Positions 28,154 to 36,667 of a DNA stretch of 64,000 nt are shown in pieces. Position numbers and translations under genes: made by a program. A model generated the notes under the pieces. That model saw only the letters and a program-made list of their open reading frames with translations, made no database searches and was not told where the DNA came from. Each line of letters opens with the position of its first letter. Positions within the stretch are counted from its first letter, which is position 1. The stretch comes from Anaerolineae bacterium (GTDB taxonomy: Bacteria; Chloroflexota; Anaerolineae; 4572-78; J111), in assembly GCA_023151115.1 (NCBI GenBank), contig JAKLJP010000019.1:97236-161235 (forward strand), read 5' to 3'.

Positions 28154-28987
28154 ATGCCTTCCGCAAAAACCGCTTTCACCCAAGAGTTGGACCGGCCCGA
28201 CGCGCAGCTTAACCTGGCGCGAGCGGCCCTGCTGATTGCCGAACATATCAATCAAGTCTCCAACCTTACCTCCCCTTACCTGGCCCGGATCGACGACATG
28301 GCCGAGCAGGTTCGGCCCGCCCTCGGCCTGGCCTCAACCGCTGAGGAAAAAGTCACGGCGCTGACCCATTACCTGTTCCGCGAATTAGGATTTCACGGCA
28401 ACAGCGAAAATTACTACGACCCCGACAACTCGTTTCTCAACCGGGTTCTGGAGCGGCGCACAGGCATCCCTATAACTTTGAGTGTGATTTGTCTGGAAGT
28501 CGGCTGGCGGCTGGGGTTGCCCCTGGCCGGCCTGGGCTTGCCGGGACACTTTATTGTCGGCTACGGCCTGCCGGAAGCACCCATCTATCTCGACCCTTTC
28601 AACCGAGGCGTCCGCTTGAGCGAGAACGACTGCCTGGCCTTGTGCCGCGTGCCCACTTCGCAGCGGCTGGCTTTCCGAGAACAGTTCTTAGCGCCGGCCT
28701 CCAAAAAAGCCATTTTATTCCGCATGCTCCTGAATCTGAAGCAGATTTATCTCAAACAGGAACGCTGGGAACGGGCCTATCGCACCCTCGACTTGATGCT
28801 GCTGGTTCAACCCAACCAGGTTGACGAATTGAAAGAGCGCGGCCTCGTTGCCTACCGCCTCAACCGGCTGCGCCAGGCCACTTTTGACCTGCAACGCTAT
28901 CTTTACCTCAGGCCCAATGCCCCCGACTCCCCATGGCTGCGACAGCATTTGGAGATGATTGAAGAAAAATTGAGCCGCCTCAATTAA
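28154..28987 (+). CDS. SirB1-family transglutaminase-like/TPR protein
   Basis: 277 residues. The SirB1/transglutaminase-like_2 signature is clear: NYYDPDNSFLNRVLERRTGI, PITLSVICLEVGWRLGLPL, GLPGHFIVGY, YLDPFNRG. A C-terminal TPR-like region (RMLLNLKQIYLKQERWERAY) follows. The proteins are common and soluble, but their biochemical role is not established. Confidence 0.93.
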   Translation: MPSAKTAFTQELDRPDAQLNLARAALLIAEHINQVSNLTSPYLARIDDMAEQVRPALGLASTAEEKVTALTHYLFRELGFHGNSENYYDPDNSFLNRVLERRTGIPITLSVICLEVGWRLGLPLAGLGLPGHFIVGYGLPEAPIYLDPFNRGVRLSENDCLALCRVPTSQRLAFREQFLAPASKKAILFRMLLNLKQIYLKQERWERAYRTLDLMLLVQPNQVDELKERGLVAYRLNRLRQATFDLQRYLYLRPNAPDSPWLRQHLEMIEEKLSRLN

Positions 28988-29094
28988 GAATTTGACATTA
29001 TTGAAGGTTGTACGTAAGATAGGCCGTCTCAGGTCAACGCTTACTCAAGGGCCATGCAGATTAAAAAAAAGTAGACGACAATGAAATAACGGTT

Positions 29095-30078
29095 GTGGAA
29101 GAGGAAAGCCTGGCTTCGCCTCCGCCTTTGTCGCCCACATCAGCAGGGCGGGTCTCGGCTAAGAAAGGCCGGGATGGCGGTTGGTGGCTGGGCGGTTTTT
29201 TGTTTGGGTTTGTTATCGGCCTGGCGCTTTCGCTGGTGTATGGCTGGGTACTCGACCCGCGCCCGCTACCCATCGGCCCGGCGGATTTGCGGCTGGCCCA
29301 TAAAGAAATTTACCTGCGGCTCATCGCTGCCGCCTTTTTCCATGAACGGGACGAGGCGCGGGCGCAAGCCAGGTTAGCCAGCCTGGAACAGCCGGAAGTG
29401 GGCCAACTGTTGGTCCACCTGACCGAGCGCTACATTGCCGAAGAACGGGACCCGCGCGATATTATCGCCCTCGTCACCCTGGCCGATACGCTGGGGTTGA
29501 CCACAAACCCGATGGTTGCCTTTTTGGCTACGCCCACCCCCACGCCGACCTCCACCCCAACCCTTGCGCCCACCCCTACGCCGCGTCCTACCCAAACCCC
29601 AACCCCCGCGACTCCCATTTCAACAGCCACCTCCACCCGCCGCCCAACCCGTACCCCGACCCTGACACCCACGCGCAGGCCGACTCGCACCCCCACACCT
29701 ACACCGACCGCTACCGTCGGACCTGACTCGCCCTTTGGGGTGGCCCAGTCGGTGGTTTTGTGTGATGAGACCAGCGGCGGATTGCTAAGAATCTATGTTC
29801 GTGATAGACTAGGCGTAGGCGTGCCCGGCGTTGAAATTATGGTCAGTTGGGCTGGCGGCGAAGACCGCCTGTTTACCGGCTTCAAGCCCGATATAGACCC
29901 TGGTTACGCCGATTTTCAGATGGAGCCGGCTGAACGTTATCAAATCAAATTAGTGAACGTCGCGGCTGAAGGCGCTGTGCCCGAAGTGTCTCTCAGCGGC
30001 GACAATCTGTGCGCCAATTTGCCGGCGGGAATTGACCCATCCTGGCAAATTGTTTTTGAGCAAGGCGTCAACAGGTAG
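29095..30078 (+). CDS. Membrane-anchored protein with TPTP stalk and C-terminal Ig-like domain
   Basis: Reads from GTG 29095 (327 residues) without a clear ribosome site. An ATG at 29054 is in the same frame only if the A8 tract at 29063-29070 had one more A. One TM helix at about 30-50 ([17 protein letters not shown]), a helical domain at 55-145, a long Thr/Pro/Arg stalk (about 145-205), then a ~115-residue C-terminal beta domain ([20 protein letters not shown]). That last domain resembles the C-terminus of the next gene. The protein is probably surface-exposed. No enzymatic motif was seen. Confidence 0.82.
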   Translation: MEEESLASPPPLSPTSAGRVSAKKGRDGGWWLGGFLFGFVIGLALSLVYGWVLDPRPLPIGPADLRLAHKEIYLRLIAAAFFHERDEARAQARLASLEQPEVGQLLVHLTERYIAEERDPRDIIALVTLADTLGLTTNPMVAFLATPTPTPTSTPTLAPTPTPRPTQTPTPATPISTATSTRRPTRTPTLTPTRRPTRTPTPTPTATVGPDSPFGVAQSVVLCDETSGGLLRIYVRDRLGVGVPGVEIMVSWAGGEDRLFTGFKPDIDPGYADFQMEPAERYQIKLVNVAAEGAVPEVSLSGDNLCANLPAGIDPSWQIVFEQGVNR

Positions 30079-30089
30079 GGGGGAACCCA

Positions 30090-30256
30090 GCGATTGGCGA
30101 TTGGCGATTGGCGATTTACGAGTGTGGACTAAAAATTCCCTAATCGTAAATCGTAAATCGTAAATCGTAAATCGGTGTGCCTATCTGTGACGATTTTGGA
30201 TTGGCGATTTGAATTTTGGATGACAGGGTCTCAAAATCCAAATCCCAAAATCCAAG
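30090..30256. repeat. Two unit-array hairpins (CGATTNN; AAAATCC)
   Basis: 30090-30175: four CGATTGG/CGATTTA units facing five TAAATCG units. 30192-30256: TTTTGGATTGGCGATTTG against AAAATCCAAATCCCAAAATC. They fill the gap between two surface-protein genes; the second ends 15 nt before the start codon of the cNMP protein. Confidence 0.87.
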
Positions 30257-30271
30257 AGGGAAGGTTTTGCA

Positions 30272-33200
30272 TTGAACGAAAACTTTATCAAAAATACGCC
30301 GCTTTTTGCCGATTTGACCGAAGAAGAACAGCGAGCCATCGGCAAACGGCTGCGGTCTGAAGACTACCAGCCCAACGAGTCCATCTTTATTAAAGGCGGC
30401 GAAAGTAGCGCCCTCTACCTGGTCAAAGAGGGTTGGGTGAAGCTTTCCGCCGACGATAAAGGGCCGGTGGTGGCTAACCTGGGTCCCGGCAGTTTGTTGG
30501 GCGAAACCGACTTTTTTCTGGGCCGGCCCTATGCCCTGACCGCCCGCGCCACCGGCAATACCGTTCTGCTGGCGCTGGATAATAACGCCCTGGCCAATCT
30601 CATCGCCGAGCGCCCTGAAATTGGTCTGCACTTGGGCCTTGCCTTTGGGTCAGGCATTGCCCAATATCAAAAACGCCTGGCCCAACAACTGGCCGACATT
30701 CCCTTGCTAGAAAATCTATCCGACCGCGAACGCAGTCTGCTGGCTCAGCATCTTACTCCGCAGCGCTACTTTGCCGGCGAAGCCATCTACCGCAGCGGCG
30801 ACCTGCCTACCGGCCTGTTTTTTATTGAGCAGGGCACGGTGCGGCTTTTAGGCGAAAGTGACGCCGATTACACCGAACTGGCCGAAGGCGAAGCGTTTGG
30901 CGAAATGGCGGTGTTATCCAATAAGCCGCATGCCAATACCGCCCAGGCTGCCGGCGAGGTTATCCTGTGGCAGCTTAGCCCCGCCGATTTTGCCAGCCTG
31001 ACCGAGACCAATCCTTCCATTAAATCCAATCTCAGCCGCAACCTGCGTTCCAGTCTCTCCGCTGCCGACCAGGCCGAAGCTATCAAAATCCTCAAGCGTA
31101 TCCCACTTTTCAAAGATTTGCCCAAAGACGCCCTCGGCGATGTAGCCCGGCTGTTGCTGCTGCGCCACATCCCTGCCGGTGAAACCGTCTTCAGCCAGGG
31201 CGATCCGGGCGAAGCGATGTACATCGTAGATTCCGGCTCGATTGAAGCGATTACCGAAACGCCGGGCAAGCCGCGTGAGCTGGTAGGCCGTTTTGTGGAC
31301 AGCGATTATTTTGGCGAAACGGTCTTGCTAACCGGCAAAACTCGCTCCTTCACGGCTTATGCCACCGCGCCCACCAACCTGTGGGGGCTTTATCGCGCCG
31401 ATTTTGACCACCTGCTGGTCAAGTACCCGCAGCTCAGCGTGGCCCTCAGCCGCGCCCTGCGCGAAAGCTTCAACGCTTCCGACACCTATTCCATCGAGCC
31501 GCACCTTAAAAAAGTGGCTTTGTTGGGCGGCCTGTCGCGCATGCAGTTGGATGAGCTGTCGGCCAGGTTACAGCCGCGCCGCTACCAACCCGGCAGCGCC
31601 ATTTATTACGAGGGCCGCTCCAGCGACGAGATGTATTTCATCGAGCGGGGCCAGGTGGAGCACTGGGCCAACACCATGCAAGGGCCACTGCTGTTGGAAA
31701 CCCTGGGCCAGAGCGACTTTTTTGGCGAAATTGCCCTGCTTTCCGGCAAGGGCCACCCGACCACGGCCTACGCCCTGGTTGAAACCGATATTTGGGTACT
31801 GACCAAACGCGATTTTGACGACTTTTTGCACCGCTACCCGGCCCTGGCCGTCACTTTTACCCGCATCCTCAGCGAGCGGTTGGAACAGACCATGAGCCGC
31901 CTGCGCGGAACCGCCCCTCAGCGAGGACTGCCCCCCGGAACCGGGCCAGCCGCCGCGCCGCCGTTCCAACCAGGACCGCCATCATCCTTTGGTCCGCCGG
32001 TTCGCCCGGTCAATCCCGCACCACCCATGCCGCCGGTTCGGTTGCACCGGGTGGGGCCAGGGCCGGCCTCGCGTCCCATGCGCGCCCTGCCCCCGCAAAC
32101 CCAGTCACCGCCACCGCCGCCCATTCATTCGCAGCATACACAGGCCATTAAACCTGTCCCACGCACGCCGCAGCCCGGCCCATCGCCGCACTCGCAATTT
32201 ACCCAGGGCATGCCGCCGCAGCGGCCTCCGGTTCACTCTCAAAATACCATGGGCATGCCGCCCATTCGCCCCGGTGGTTTCTCGCAACCAACCCAGTCTA
32301 TGCCTGTCCAGCGGCCCGAACCCGCGCCGGCACGAGGCAAAAGCGACCCCCAAAAAAGAACCCGCAAAGGGGACTCCCGACCGGCTCCAGCTGGCCGGTC
32401 CAGGCCGGTTTCCAAACAGCCGCCATCCCCGGCCCGGCGAGAAAAAGCCCGCCGGCCTACGGTTGAAGGACCTACCACGCCTCGCCCGCAGTCACAGCCG
32501 CTCCTGCTGAGTGCGCCACAAGCAGCCCCTCAACCCCACCGGCAGGGCAGTGACCCCCGCCGCATGATGCCGCGCTCAATGTCGAACCGCCGCATCGGGC
32601 AGTATCGCAACAGCTTTTCGGTCTGGTTTGCCAAGCGCAGCCTGGGGGCTAAACTGCGGCTGCTGGCCTTTTTGCTGATTATCATCTGGTTGTGCGGCAT
32701 TATGGCCCCCTCGTGGATTATCCAGGCTCTGGCCGCCAGTTTTGAAGATAACGGCGCTTTACCCGGCGATAACCGCAGTATCGTTAACCAGGTACGCCAA
32801 GAAGGTGCTGTCGGCGCGATGGCGGCCCTGCCGTTTGTAGAAACGGCTACGCCGACGCCCAGCAACACGCCCACGCCCACCGAGACGCCCACGCCGACGT
32901 CAACGGTAACAGAAACACCGATTCCGACCTCAACGCCCACGCCGACGAACACCGCCACGCCGACTGAGACGCCCACACCTATTTTTACACCCACGCCTAC
33001 CAGCACGCCGACCCGCGCCTTTACCCGCGCCCCCGCGGCCCCCACCGATACCCCCACCCCCGCAGCAACGCCCACGCCGGATGTGGACTTTGCTCTCAAA
33101 AGTGTGCGCCAGCTTACTCCGTGTGAAAACCACGGTAAGCACCACATTTTTGTGCATGTGATTGACGCCAGCGGTCAGGGGATTAATGGCGTGCCGGTCA

Positions 33201-33463
33201 AAATCCAATGGGCCCCGGTTGAGGACGGCTTTGTAATTGCCAAAACCGAAACCAAGCAGAATCTGAAGGGCCAGTTAGAGCCGGGGCATATTGATTTCGC
33301 CATGTTCAAGGGCACTTACACGGTTGAAGTTCAAGGCGGCACCAGCCAGATTGCCCAGGGCATTACCCCTGATTACGGCGTTAACGAAGCCTGTGGTGAT
33401 GACGCAACAGCCAACTCGCTCTATCATCAATCTTACGAGGTTATCTTCCAGCGTACCTTCTAG
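30272..33463 (+). CDS. Four-cNMP-domain transmembrane protein with TPTP stalk and Ig-like tail
   Basis: 1063 residues from a TTG start with GGAAGG 7 nt upstream. Four cyclic-nucleotide-binding domains lie at about 1-120, 130-265, 275-400 and 410-545; each shows a GE(T/A/I)-type phosphate-binding-cassette region (LLGETDFFLGRP, AFGEMAVLSNKP, YFGETVLLTGKT, FFGEIALLSGKG). The arginine that normally contacts cyclic phosphate is not evident in these motifs. A Pro/Gln/Arg-rich region (545-780) follows, then one TM helix (~795-817), a Thr/Pro stalk (~855-945) and a C-terminal beta domain related to that of the preceding gene. No DNA-binding or kinase output is present. The likely topology is inside sensor, outside tail. 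Confidence 0.9.
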   Translation: MNENFIKNTPLFADLTEEEQRAIGKRLRSEDYQPNESIFIKGGESSALYLVKEGWVKLSADDKGPVVANLGPGSLLGETDFFLGRPYALTARATGNTVLLALDNNALANLIAERPEIGLHLGLAFGSGIAQYQKRLAQQLADIPLLENLSDRERSLLAQHLTPQRYFAGEAIYRSGDLPTGLFFIEQGTVRLLGESDADYTELAEGEAFGEMAVLSNKPHANTAQAAGEVILWQLSPADFASLTETNPSIKSNLSRNLRSSLSAADQAEAIKILKRIPLFKDLPKDALGDVARLLLLRHIPAGETVFSQGDPGEAMYIVDSGSIEAITETPGKPRELVGRFVDSDYFGETVLLTGKTRSFTAYATAPTNLWGLYRADFDHLLVKYPQLSVALSRALRESFNASDTYSIEPHLKKVALLGGLSRMQLDELSARLQPRRYQPGSAIYYEGRSSDEMYFIERGQVEHWANTMQGPLLLETLGQSDFFGEIALLSGKGHPTTAYALVETDIWVLTKRDFDDFLHRYPALAVTFTRILSERLEQTMSRLRGTAPQRGLPPGTGPAAAPPFQPGPPSSFGPPVRPVNPAPPMPPVRLHRVGPGPASRPMRALPPQTQSPPPPPIHSQHTQAIKPVPRTPQPGPSPHSQFTQGMPPQRPPVHSQNTMGMPPIRPGGFSQPTQSMPVQRPEPAPARGKSDPQKRTRKGDSRPAPAGRSRPVSKQPPSPARREKARRPTVEGPTTPRPQSQPLLLSAPQAAPQPHRQGSDPRRMMPRSMSNRRIGQYRNSFSVWFAKRSLGAKLRLLAFLLIIIWLCGIMAPSWIIQALAASFEDNGALPGDNRSIVNQVRQEGAVGAMAALPFVETATPTPSNTPTPTETPTPTSTVTETPIPTSTPTPTNTATPTETPTPIFTPTPTSTPTRAFTRAPAAPTDTPTPAATPTPDVDFALKSVRQLTPCENHGKHHIFVHVIDASGQGINGVPVKIQWAPVEDGFVIAKTETKQNLKGQLEPGHIDFAMFKGTYTVEVQGGTSQIAQGITPDYGVNEACGDDATANSLYHQSYEVIFQRTF

Positions 33464-33642
33464 TCGGAATGAGAATTTGCAATGAGCCAAAATCCAGAGG
33501 CAGCCTAATCGTCTCTGGATTTTTTGTTTCTCTATTATTTGTGGTTATACTATTTCAGGAATTTGTTACGAACTTGTGATACACCACCAATACCCTTAGG
33601 GGCACACGTAATGAAAAGGTGGCAGGGTAGCACGCTCTTTCC

Positions 33643-33735
33643 CCCTTCGGGGACGCCCGAAGGGGCGCGGCCAGCACCCGAAGGGATGAGGTCGCAGAGC
33701 CGTATGATTTCCCTGTCTACCGTCTACTATTTTCA
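33643..33735. repeat. CCCCTTCGGGG palindrome plus GTCTACC heptamers
   Basis: An 11-bp CCCCTTCGGG/CCCGAAGGGG inverted repeat at 33643-33664 is followed by GTCTACCGTCTACT at about 33714-33727 and then the ribosome site of the Trm112-like gene. The same order is found before signal peptidase I at 46951-47000. The rest of the 286-bp gap (33464-33749) shows no other feature I can name. Confidence 0.65.
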
Positions 33736-33749
33736 AGGAGAGTTGAAGC

Positions 33750-34004
33750 ATGGCCGTTGCTACAGATTTATTAGAAATTCTGCGCTGCCCTTATTGTGTT
33801 AGCGGCGACACCCGCAAACCCGGCGATGACCCGGGCCGGCTGGAACTGGTTAAAAACGGGACCTGGCTGGTCTGCCAGGAAGCGGACTGTGGTCGCAAAT
33901 ATCCCATCAAAGAAGATATCCCGGTGATGCTGATTGACGAAGGCGACAAATGGATCAACACCGCCGTAGCCGATTTGCCCCAGCCAGGTAAATTGGTGGA
34001 ATAG
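33750..34004 (+). CDS. Trm112-like/UPF0434 zinc protein
   Basis: 84 residues: LLEILRCPYC near the start, a second Cys pair in LVCQEADCGRKYPIKEDIPV, and VMLIDEG near the end, matching the Trm112/YcaR family. These small zinc proteins activate or partner methyltransferases in known cases. AAGGAG precedes the ATG at normal spacing. Confidence 0.9.
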   Translation: MAVATDLLEILRCPYCVSGDTRKPGDDPGRLELVKNGTWLVCQEADCGRKYPIKEDIPVMLIDEGDKWINTAVADLPQPGKLVE

Positions 34005-34127
34005 TCTCAGTGGATCCAATTTTCGAGGAGTGAGGCACGCCACGTGCCGAGCGGAGCCGCACGTGGGCGTACTGGCTCCTCAAATTTAGATCTGCCGAGT
34101 CTGGTATAAGCATAAATGGAGGAGCAA

Positions 34128-35588
34128 ATGAGTAATCCCGGAAAGTTTTCGCCGGGATGGGGGGATTTGAGATTGAAAGAAATAAGAAAAAATCTCCTAA
34201 TCTCCAAATCCCGGTCCCAGAGCAAGAGTAAGCTCACCCAACTATTTCTAAAGATAAGCCTGGCTTTCCTAATTTTGGGCCTTGTCGTTGTCCCCGGCGT
34301 AGCGGCCCAGGAAGCCATCCAGATTGCTGACGAAGGGGTGGAGGCCAATTTTCGAGAGCATCTGACCTTCACCTTGAACGCGAGCAGCGCGGCTGAAATT
34401 GTCGAGGTTGACCTGCTCTATCAGGTCGTTGGGCAGTTAGCCACCTCACGCAATGAGGCTGAATTTACGCCGAGCACTTCGATTGAGGCCGAATTCAAAA
34501 TTGACCAGACCAAGCCGGAAAATTACATGCCGCCCGGCACCGAACTGAACTACTGGTGGAAAATTGTTGACGCCGACGGCAATGAACTCAGAACCGAAAA
34601 ACAGACCTATCTCTATCTGGACAATCGGTATGAATGGCAAACCTTGCAAAATGACCGGCTGACGCTGTACTGGTATGAAGGAGACGACAGCTTTGGGCAG
34701 GCCCTTTTTGACCGGGCCAATGTCGCCCTGGACACCCTGGCCAGCGATGTCGGCATCAGCCTGGAAGACCCCATCAAAGTATTTATCTACGCCAGCCACG
34801 AAGATTTGCTGCGCGCGCTTTCCTCCAGCGCTCAGGAGTGGACCGGAGGCCAAGCGTTTACCACGTTTGGGGTGGTAGTGATTGGAGTGCATCCCAGCCA
34901 ATTGGATTGGGGCCTGCGGGCCACCACCCATGAGATGAGCCATCTAGTTATCCACCAAGCCACCGATAACCCTTATCGTGGCCTGCCCCGCTGGCTCGAT
35001 GAGGGCATTGCCGTTTACAACGAGGATACCGAGCAGTTAGTGGACGATTTTGCGCCCATCTTTGATGAGGCGGTCAAACGAAATGAGCTGATGACCCTGC
35101 GCACCCTGTCCAGCCCTTTCCCCGGCGACCCGCTTCTGGCTAATCTGGCTTACGGTCAGAGCGGAGCGGTGGTTAAATTTATCATTGACACCTACGGGCC
35201 GGAAAAGATGGCAGAATTGTTGTCTATCTTTGCCGAGGGTTCGCTGGACGATGAAGCTCTGGAAACGGCTTTGGGAGTCAATATGGATGGTCTCGACAAC
35301 GCTTTTCGAGCCAGCTTGGGGCTGCCTCCTCTCCCCGGTACGGCCAACGATGCCCCGGCCGAGGTTCCCACCGAAGAGGCCGAGCCTGCCTCCGCCGAGA
35401 TGGCCAATCCTGTAGAAAGTAGCGGCCCCACGCCTCAACCCGAAGCCGGACAAAGCTCAGCGGCAGAACTGCCCGCTGAACCGGCTCCCCCGGCTGAACC
35501 AAAAAGCAGCCCTTTAGGGCTGCCCTGTCTGGCCGGACTGCTGCCGCTGGCTATTTTTGGGGTGGCCGTTATTATGCGTAAGTTATAA
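34128..35588 (+). CDS. Secreted gluzincin-like metallopeptidase (MA-like)
   Basis: The ATG at 34128 is chosen because GGAGGAG lies just upstream; an ATG at 34116 overlaps that motif. The 486-residue product has a basic N-terminus (34152-34214 is a unit-array hairpin read as protein), a signal/TM segment (LFLKISLAFLILGLVVVPGV), a beta domain, and a peptidase-MA-like domain with HEMSH at about 268-272 and a downstream DEGIAVY glutamate, the usual zinc ligands. A Pro/Glu/Ala-rich linker and a C-terminal hydrophobic anchor (LGLPCLAGLLPLAIFGVAVI followed by MRKL) suggest cell-surface tethering. Confidence 0.9.
   Translation: MSNPGKFSPGWGDLRLKEIRKNLLISKSRSQSKSKLTQLFLKISLAFLILGLVVVPGVAAQEAIQIADEGVEANFREHLTFTLNASSAAEIVEVDLLYQVVGQLATSRNEAEFTPSTSIEAEFKIDQTKPENYMPPGTELNYWWKIVDADGNELRTEKQTYLYLDNRYEWQTLQNDRLTLYWYEGDDSFGQALFDRANVALDTLASDVGISLEDPIKVFIYASHEDLLRALSSSAQEWTGGQAFTTFGVVVIGVHPSQLDWGLRATTHEMSHLVIHQATDNPYRGLPRWLDEGIAVYNEDTEQLVDDFAPIFDEAVKRNELMTLRTLSSPFPGDPLLANLAYGQSGAVVKFIIDTYGPEKMAELLSIFAEGSLDDEALETALGVNMDGLDNAFRASLGLPPLPGTANDAPAEVPTEEAEPASAEMANPVESSGPTPQPEAGQSSAAELPAEPAPPAEPKSSPLGLPCLAGLLPLAIFGVAVIMRKL
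34152..34214. repeat. Unit-array hairpin inside the peptidase N-terminus
   Basis: CCGGGAT...GGGATTTGAGATT pairs with AATCTCCTAATCTCC...ATCCCGG around a spacer of A-rich sequence. The unit is the AGATTGG type also seen at 26071. It is read in frame as about 20 residues preceding the signal sequence. Confidence 0.8.
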
Positions 35589-35609
35589 TTTGTGTTACAA
35601 CTCAATCTC

Positions 35610-35693
35610 ATGTCATCTCGAGACCGTCGGTCGAGAAATCTTCAGGGCACAATAAACTGGAGATGTCTCCCGCTTTGCGGGTCGAAATGATAT
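35610..35693. repeat. REP palindrome (TCATCTCGA / TCGAAATGA type)
   Basis: An ~84-bp imperfect palindrome with ATGTCATCTCGA at one end and TCGAAATGATAT at the other, and GAGAAATCTTC against GGAGATGTCTCC inside. This is the layout of the widespread bacterial TGTCATTTCGA REP family. It lies between the convergent peptidase and pcm genes. Confidence 0.75.
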
Positions 35694-35697
35694 GTAA

Positions 35698-36369
35698 TCA
35701 CCCATCTTCCTCCCAGCCGTGCTCGCCGATAAGGGGCACAAAGGCCACCGGAGCCAACTTCGCTTCAATAATTCTGTCACCGCGGCGCTGTAGGCGGAGC
35801 AGTTCCTGCTGCTGCCGCCGGGGGCCGGTAGGAATGACCAACATGGCTCCCTCGGCCAGTTGGGCCGGCAAAGGGGCCGGAACTTCGGGCGCGGCGGCGG
35901 TCACCATAATACCATCATAGGGGGCGTGTTCGGGCCAGCCGTAGCCGCCATCGGCCACTTTGATTTCCACATTGTCAATGCCTAACCCCTCCAAATTTCG
36001 CCGGGCTTGTTCGGCCAGTTCGGGGATGCGCTCGATGGTGTAAACTTTGGCAGCCAGGCGGCTGAGAATCGCGGCCTGATAGCCTGAACCGGTTCCGATT
36101 TCCAAAACGGTCGCTTGTCCATCTGCCGGTAATTGCAGCGCCTCGGACATAAAAGCCACCATGTAAGGTTGGGAGATTGTCTGGCCGTAGCCGATGGGCA
36201 GGGGTGTATCTTTATAAGCCTGACCCCATAACTCTTCAGCCATAAAAGCGTGACGTGGGATTTCAGCCATAACCTGCAACACACGCGGGTCGGTGATGTG
36301 ACGGGCGGCCAACTGCTTTTCGACCATCCGGGCCTGAGCCTCGGCCAGGCCGGGCTTTTTACCGAACAT
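35698..36369 (-). CDS. pcm: Protein-L-isoaspartate O-methyltransferase
   Basis: The frame opens at 36480, but GGAGGAGGAGGG lies 4 nt before the ATG at 36369, giving 223 residues (MFGKKPGLAE), the usual Pcm size. Motifs: PRHAFM, YGQTISQPYMVAFM, SAM-binding VLEIGTGSGYQAAIL, and GGYGWPEHAPYDGIMVTAAA. It repairs isoaspartyl residues using SAM. Confidence 0.96.
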   Translation of the reverse strand: MFGKKPGLAEAQARMVEKQLAARHITDPRVLQVMAEIPRHAFMAEELWGQAYKDTPLPIGYGQTISQPYMVAFMSEALQLPADGQATVLEIGTGSGYQAAILSRLAAKVYTIERIPELAEQARRNLEGLGIDNVEIKVADGGYGWPEHAPYDGIMVTAAAPEVPAPLPAQLAEGAMLVIPTGPRRQQQELLRLQRRGDRIIEAKLAPVAFVPLIGEHGWEEDG

Positions 36370-36587
36370 AAAACCCTCCTCCTCCATTAAATCACATTTC
36401 ACCATCAATAGCAAGAGTAGGGGCGAGGCAACCCGATTGATAGTCTCGAAGCACCTAAAACGCTCTCCGAGTTGTCTCACACCTCTCCCTCTTTTGTGAA
36501 TTTCGTTGCAACGGGATTTTGTAGCCCGCTCTCAATCGTGCTATACTGCTCCCTTGTTGTCTGCGACCTCGTAAGTATTCAGGTGTA

Positions 36588-36667
36588 ATGTCGTTGCGAG
36601 GCTGTAGGCCGAAGCAATCTCCCGGATCGCGGCCTGGAGACTGCTTCGCTAATGCTCGCAGTGACAT
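36588..36667. repeat. REP palindrome (TCGTTGCGAGG / CGCAGTGACAT type)
   Basis: An 80-bp palindrome with outer arms ATGTCGTTGCGAG and CTCGCAGTGACAT and inner GAAGCAATCTCC / GGAGACTGCTTC. It belongs to the common bacterial TGTCATTGCGAGG element family. Its last bases contribute the AT of the GT2 start codon at 36666. Confidence 0.82.

Noticed and set aside
23145..30256. Unit-array hairpins considered as CRISPR arrays
   Set aside because: Units are 6-8 nt, contiguous, without spacers of uniform length, and arranged in facing arms; no cas genes are present.
32850..33090. TPTP coding repeats considered as a DNA minisatellite element
   Set aside because: They are in-frame Thr/Pro stalk codons typical of surface proteins and lack the inverted-arm structure.
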